From Clitopilus passeckerianus (lineage: Eukaryota > Basidiomycota > Agaricomycetes > Agaricales > Entolomataceae), in the NCBI GenBank assembly GCA_944990035.1, contig CALYLX010000067.1, positions 329,682 through 393,681 of the forward strand: a DNA stretch of 64,000 nucleotides, read 5' to 3'. The translations under genes and the position numbers were made by a program. The notes beneath the pieces were generated by a model that had not been told where the DNA came from, made no database searches, and was given only the letters and a program-made list of their open reading frames with translations. Below are positions 58,444-64,000 of this stretch, piece after piece (within the stretch, counting starts at the first letter, position 1; each line of letters begins with the position of its first letter).

Positions 58444-59964
58444 TTATGCGCTAGCCAAAACCTCAGGAGCTATCCGCTTCTCAACCACATTCAACTTCTT
58501 CGTCCAGGCATCCAGCCGATGCGCCAGAACACCGATTTGCTCCTTCGAGAGCACTCTAGGCTGGACCCATGTAATATTAGCCTTTTCATCGACTTGGTCG
58601 ATTGAGCCTTTGATGAGTTTCAGGCTATAAAAATTCTCATTAGTTCGTGTCAGGCTGGATATGGTAACAAGGCGAATTACCTTAGAGCTTTCATGATGAG
58701 ATGCTCGACCTCTTCCACAGGCAGCCGTGTCTCTTCAGCAATGGTCTTGAAGCCCATTGTACGATCATTGCATTTCGTTTGAACACGGATTCAATGAGAG
58801 CCATCAAGCAGATCTTCTGCCGCAGGAAGGGGTAGTTTTGTTGGAGGATGGGCTAAATTCAAATTTTAGACCTTAGACATGGTGGAATCCCAGTGAAGAG
58901 AGAGCAAGTACCTCTTTTGGGAAAAGTGGTGCCAAAGCCTCGAATTTCCCGATGTTGCCTTCGTTGAATGTGAAGAGGAGTTTCTTGATCCATTCGTGTG
59001 GGGTTTTGTCGAGGGCGTCGAGGATGGGGTGCATCAGCTAGAATCGTGGATCAGAAACATATTTCCTTTGAGGGTTAGGGGAAGCATACCAGTTCGCCGA
59101 AGTTGTAGATAGTATCACCCAAGAAAGCAGATATGCTAAGATCGTGGGCTCGTGAAAGCCGCTCGTCTGCTGTCATGTCTTCCTGGATATCCAGGCATGC
59201 CAGATACAGGAGGGAATGTCGGTAGTAAGGTGCATATTCTGCTCGGACCTATGCAGCATATATTAGCAGAAGTACCCTTCAAGTAGGTGAAGAAAGGCTT
59301 TACCTTGTAGTAATCAGCAGCAACAGCGTAATATGCAGCATTTACACTGTTGTCGACGCCCTCAAGGGTATCGAGAACTTTCCACGCGGCGTCCATATCC
59401 TTCTTGGCACCCTCGGAGTCGCCATATGTCAGCTTTGCATGGGCGATGGTTGCAAGCAGCAGGACGTGTGCTTCTTGTGATTTTTCAGCATTGATTCTCG
59501 AGAGGAGTGCCGACAGGAAAAGCAGCTGGGTTTGCGGGTCTGGTCGCTTTCTTTAGCACATGTAACACACCCACACAGCTAGTTTCACTTACTATCAATA
59601 TCTTTAGACACCTTGACCCCCATCTGAACCAGCCGCAGCTGGTTAATCTTCGTTTCAAAATCCGTCACAAACCGCTCGAACACATCGACCCTATAAGGGA
59701 TAGCTTCTTCATCGTCAAAGAACTCCTCGAGCTTCAGCGTAAGCTGGTGCCATAGCCTGCCAATCATCAAACCTTAGCCTCTCAAAATCAAAGTTGCGAC
59801 ATTCAGAAATTGTGCACATACTTTCGGTTGTACAGTGCCTGGAACGCTTCAAAGTAGGGGTGCAACGAGGGTGGTGTCGCCGAGAGACCTGTGCTGATAA
59901 AGTCGTCCAGTACGAGCTTTGGAGGTTTGGGGTAGTCGACTGCCATTTCTGCTGAGGACGACAT
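58444..59964 (-). CDS. RPN9: 26S proteasome regulatory subunit Rpn9 (PSMD13), with apparent one-base frameshift
   Basis: Lid subunit of the 19S particle. The N-terminal helices FEAFQALYNRKLWHQLTLKL and FEDDEEAIPYRVDVFERFV-like segments, then AAYYAVAADYYKVRAEYAPY and YNFGELLMHPILDALDKTPH, match PSMD13. The PCI domain continues as LIESVFKRNA. The homologous continuation NDRTMGFKTIAEETRLPVEE is then in the next frame, needing one extra base at about 58766-58772. After the following intron the frame goes on LKLIKGSIDQVDEKANITWV to the stop at 58444. Everything outside that point is well conserved. As given, the unshifted frame would stop within about 25 codons and lose the winged-helix end of the PCI domain. 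Confidence 0.88.
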
Positions 59965-60377
59965 GGTGGACGATGAGCTCGCTGTTCTGATTAGTGGGCT
60001 CGCGCTTTCACGATCATGGTGGTACGCGTCGCCTGTTGCTTGGCAATGGGAGTAGATTGAAACAGAGCCAATTAAATGTAAACACTGTAAGATCACCGCA
60101 AATCACTACGCGCCGGGTGCTCATGACTCCCCAAGTTCCGCAAATTCCGGCGAGTCACTTTCAACCCAGAAGGCTGTGGAATTCCTTAAATGACAGGCTG
60201 CCGCAGGCAACAGCAGTTCCTAACCTTTCCAATAACTCGAGCTTCCTTGCGACATAAGGTCTATCGTTTCAAGCAAGTTAACGTGCATGTGTGGGGGCCT
60301 GATTTGCGCCACTTTGAATCGACAGCACCCTTACAAATAACGTGTATCTAACATTGGGATGTTGAGAAGCTATGGCG
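59965..60377. other. Intergenic region, Rpn9 promoter side
   Basis: About 410 bases; no supported gene. Confidence 0.55.
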
Positions 60378-61671
60378 TCAATCTATCACATTATCAAGCC
60401 TTTCCATATAACCTTCATCTCCCCACATCTTCCGCACGGACACATCTCCCCACATTCTTCGCAAAGGGTCGTAATAACCAACTGGCTCGACACGCCCTCC
60501 AGCAGCCGTGAATTTGGGGAGTATAGTTTCTATCCGTTCCATGTCTAGCGGAGATTTAGTCGCCCGAATGACAAGCCTCTCAAGCTTTGGCTTGAACAAT
60601 TTGCTGGCCAGTCGGACATCCACCATTGACCATGACGTGTGACGTACACCTCGACCTGTGCTACACGGATCGCCGTGAGCACGATCTCTTTGAGATGCTC
60701 GAGCTGCTTGACAGATAGTATCAACTCTCCAAACTGAACAATGTTATCTCCCGTCTGAACAGACACGGATTCCAGGCATTTGTTCTCGTTGAGCTGTAAT
60801 CCACGACTAGTGAACACCCCTGAAAGCCACCAACCCCGAGATCAGCTAAACCATTCAAGTAGGAGGAAGTCTACAAAAAAATACACGTACCATCATCCGC
60901 AGTAGCCAACGACAACTCCAAATGACGCAGAGCCCGACCCATCTTGAGCAGAAACGCAGACAATTTTTCGAGTTGCGTGACATCATACATCCGTACTCTG
61001 TTCAACTTGGGAAAGCATTCCAAGTTATCTGTAAACCAGGCTACAACGTCCGGGGCCCGCCTGACCCCCCACCAATCCAGGTTTAAGGTGTGGAAGTTGG
61101 ACAAAGGCGACGTGAGCTTGCCGTCCTCAGAACCGGTCTCGTAATCTGGTGTGCCAGTCCAGCCTCTCAAGGTAATCTCTTCGAGAGCCGGGAGGCCTGA
61201 GATCAGTTTGCTTATATCCCTGATCGAGTCGATTCTGGACCTGGTGAGATAGAGATTGGTCACCGTATTGAACTTCCCAAACATCCCCCGTACATATGGG
61301 TCGCTTAAGTTCAACGAGAGGAGGATGAAAAGATACTCTATCTGCCCCAGCCCAAGATCAAGAAGTGGCTGAAGATCCTTGCTCGCGGCAGCGTAGCAGT
61401 GTATGAGCAGGGTACGGACATGCTCTAGATGGTGTTCGGGTTTTTTGTCGGGGTCCTCGTTGTCCACTGGCTTTGGCACTGGTAACAGTAAGCCAGTAGA
61501 GCCATTAGGGCCTGGGGGTCCAACACGAATGTGCATGCGATGGAACAGGTGCTGTTGGGAACGAGATCTCCATTGGCTGTTGACGAGGCTACAGCTGCGT
61601 AAGGAGGCCTGGTCTAGGGAGAGATCGTCGATGATGCGGTCGAGAAGCTCTTGTGGGATGTCGCTGGTCAT
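60378..61671 (-). CDS. F-box protein with leucine-rich-repeat-like C-terminus
   Basis: F-box at the very N-terminus (MTSDIPQELLDRIIDDLSLD, then LRSCSLVNSQWRSRSQQHLF), the adaptor surface for Skp1 in SCF ubiquitin ligases. The rest has degenerate LRR-like spacing (LPALEEITLRGW, FHTLNLDWWG, LRHLELSLA, LEHLKEIVLTAI), the usual mushroom F-box layout. Start 61671 was preferred over the in-frame 61701 because its context ACCACCATG is stronger and it places the F-box first. Introns follow ATADDG and VAQVEV; the second is 44 bases with a GTACGT donor. About 400 residues. Target unknown. Confidence 0.8.
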
Positions 61672-61701
61672 GGTGGTTGAGTTAAGGATTGTACCACCCA
61701 C

Positions 61702-62489
61702 AACCGGCCTTTTATAACTCCTAGCCGGACAGCCTGCGTACTACGTAGCCTCTAGGTGGATCGGGAGGTGCCTCGAAGAATCGATCGGAAAATTGAACAA
61801 GCTATGTGTCAACTTCGGGGGTGATATCTGTCAAGAAAATACCCTAGTTCTAGAGGTCACTAGAAGGTTCGTTGGTAACTACTTCTGAAAGAACATGGCA
61901 TGCTTACGGTTGTAGTTGGATTCCTCTGGATACATTGTGGGCGTGAACGAGTGTCCATATTTATATTGTATTTCTGCGGCTGTGCATAAATCAAATAGCT
62001 TTACGATCGGTATCCAACTGCTAGCTTCGCCTCGAATGAGTCGGAATGACTGCGCGTCGCGCTCGCAGAAGGTTTCAATACGACGTTTAACAGACGGTGC
62101 GACGTTACAGGACATTGGTCGTTGACTCGATCTTGGACTCGATGCTTTACGAACGGTTCCTCGTGCTGAGCACAGCCAATCACATGTCGGCTCTATCAAG
62201 CGCACCTGCTGCATACGCGGTCATGAACGCGACAGAATCAGTCACAATAATTAACCCATATGCATGAATTAAAACATAACCTCGTACTTATGTGTGGGTA
62301 AAGGGCTACAGTTGACAGTTCATTATAGAGTACACAAGCGTCCGAATGTCGAAACCTGCAGCCTTTCGGCCGAAATTGATACAGGGAGAGGTAAAACAGC
62401 AGAAAGGATGGGAATAATGAAAGCGATAACGATAACAAACTGCAAGTTGATGACGTACGAGGAATCTTAAGTCGTGAATGCAATGATTT
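61702..62489. other. Intergenic region
   Basis: A 111-codon frame at 61879-62214 (-) has no recognised domain. The rest shows no coding signal. Confidence 0.5.
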
Positions 62490-63916
62490 TCATGACGTTA
62501 AATCAATAACGCCGTAATACCATTCGGACCACGGCCCGAAGTGGTAAAGTTGCAAAATATCCGACGGAAGCAACAACTGAAGACACCAGAGCGGTGGGCC
62601 GGAATATGAGAGGGTATTTGGGCAATTCCTCAGGTATAGTCTCGAGAGTCGCAGACGAAGTGGAAATGTACGGAACGAATGGGGCTTGGGAGTGGGTGAA
62701 CGAGGAGGGTACGACGGCCGCCGGGGACGAGTTCGTAATTTCACCCCACCAGGCATGAGCGCGGAGATTAAGGACGAGACGGACTCCAACGAGTAGGGAA
62801 ACTTGTGTTGGTTTTTATCCACCACGACTTGTTCGAGTTCCCGAACTTTGGCCTCGTGTTTGTCATATCGCTTTTCGTGCTTGCGGACCGTCTTGTCCAT
62901 GGCCATGAGGGCTTCGTCGATGTATTCGTAGACTTCTTCCGTGGAGTGAACAAAAGTCGTCTCCGAGCGGGAAAATGAGGCTTCAAGTTTCTCTATGCGC
63001 TTGGAAAGCGTGTCGATGGTTTGATGCAGCTTGCGTTCCTCCAGGGTAGAGGTCGAGGGATAGTGAATGACGTCATGAAGATCCGTCGTGCGTTGTCCTA
63101 GACGCTCGACAATATGTGACCAAGGACGCATGCCTGTGGCCAGACAAATAAGGTGGTGCTAAACCACGATACAGCGTCTGTTCCGAGGACAGTGACGGTG
63201 ACGGTGCGAAGAATGAAAGCTCCTATCAAAGGAGAGATTGCACTCAAAGTGAGATAGAACATCTCGAGTTTCCGTAATTCCGAGGTAGCGATATGCTTGT
63301 AATGTTCTTGAGCAGTAGAGGGTGGCAAATGAGGATCCCGAATCTTGGGACGTGATTTGTGATATAGCCTCCACGGAACTGGTGGGAGCCGGTCAAAACA
63401 TATTATATGTCAAACTCATTTCAATTACGAACCTTCAATGATTTGGTGAAGATACCAGATCAGAAGCAGCAACGAGAAGAACACTTTAACGTGATCTCCT
63501 CCAGTGACCCAGTTCCCGACGGGTGATACCAGAGCAATCACGACCACCAGGTCAAATTCATACCAAGAACGTGATTTGGTATTGCTTCCGGAATGGGGGT
63601 CTTCATTGCGCATATCGTCGTTCAAGAGTGAAGTACTGAATCTGCGCTGTTTAGGCGACCGAACTCGCGGCGTGATTTCATCGACTTCCTGAAAGTCTTC
63701 GTCGTCACTTTCACTTCCAGCGTACCCATTGACGCCATTAACGTTCCCAGACGCAAAGCCTTCGTCTGACGGCAAACTCGAAGATTCGACCATGGGAGAG
63801 ATTGGCGAGCTGGGCTCTGCAAGATTGTCACCATCGGGTTCTCCTGGTCGCCCTTCAGACCGTGTACGACGTCGAAGGGCTTGTTTTCCTTCAAGAACGC
63901 TCGTAGTCGTCGCCAT
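62490..63916 (-). CDS. Conserved basidiomycete membrane protein with coiled coil, apparent one-base frameshift
   Basis: The N-terminal 120 or so residues are polar and acidic. Then come hydrophobic segments (FDLVVVIALVSPVGNWVTGG, VKVFFSLLLLIWYLHQII, FYLTLSAISPLIGAFILRTV) followed by WFSTTLFV. The frame then ends, while ATGMRPWSHIVERLGQRTT continues in another frame, so one base seems missing near 63138-63149. Beyond it a long coiled coil follows (about 62800-63050: TIDTLSKRIEKLEASF, MAMDKTVRKHEKRYDKHEAK), then a basic Pro/Ser-rich tail and a hydrophobic end. One clear intron (donor GTTCGT) follows HQIIE. Start 63916 is used; 63949 is an in-frame alternative. I do not recognise a named function. 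Confidence 0.6.
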
Positions 63917-64000
63917 TACTGGCAGTGGAGTTTGCCAGAGTGCCGTCAAAGATCGTTGGCTGTGGTTACATGCACGCGCAGGACAAAATGCGGGGACGCA

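Noticed and set aside
1..64000. tRNA genes, rRNA, CRISPR arrays, intact transposons
   Set aside because: No B-box-like tRNA signature with a foldable context, no array of spaced identical repeats, and no transposase or reverse-transcriptase motif was recognised by eye.

Overview
The window looks like nuclear DNA of a mushroom-forming basidiomycete (Agaricomycetes). Genes are split by many introns of about 45-60 bases with GT..AG ends. Lineage-typical families are present (DUF6535, DUF6533, seven-helix membrane proteins, UstYa/DUF3328 proteins, AA9 LPMO, clustered P450s and a terpene cyclase). No tRNA, rRNA, CRISPR array or intact transposon was recognised. Gene models were spliced by eye from frame, splice signals and family motifs.

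Left part (1-19859): a sesquiterpenoid-type gene cluster. A 5'-truncated terpene synthase at the window edge is followed by an MFS (monocarboxylate-like) transporter, a P450, a divergently transcribed FAD monooxygenase, and two tandem paralogous P450s. Cyclisation, successive oxidation and export are the obvious division of labour; the product is unknown.

Middle (20414-37640): a DUF6535 membrane protein, a secreted AA9 LPMO with a Glu where the second-sphere Gln is usual, and a very large SHPRH/Irc20-type helicase-RING protein. The 5' end of that helicase gene and the neighbouring DUF6533 gene have been tandemly duplicated. This gives two apparently intact DUF6533 paralogues and a decayed helicase fragment between them. 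A seven-helix membrane protein follows.

Accessory block (38318-49861): five UstYa-like (DUF3328) genes, one of them apparently broken, interleaved with two S33 proline-iminopeptidase-like hydrolases (one with a signal peptide), a But2-type membrane protein, a short His-tailed membrane protein, and a two-exon 49-residue secreted peptide with a dibasic site. Together these have the parts expected of a UstYa-type ribosomal-peptide pathway. However, the peptide could equally be a truncated secreted beta/gamma-crystallin-like gene. This is the most interesting region.

Right part (49998-63916): conserved housekeeping genes: prefoldin subunit 3, Mrd1 (multi-RRM rRNA processing factor, with a GC-AG intron and a repeat-bearing 478-base intron), a Teb1/Tbf1-like Myb protein, Rpn9, an F-box protein and a conserved membrane/coiled-coil protein. 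Rpn9 and the last gene each show an apparent one-base frameshift, which raises the question of assembly indels.
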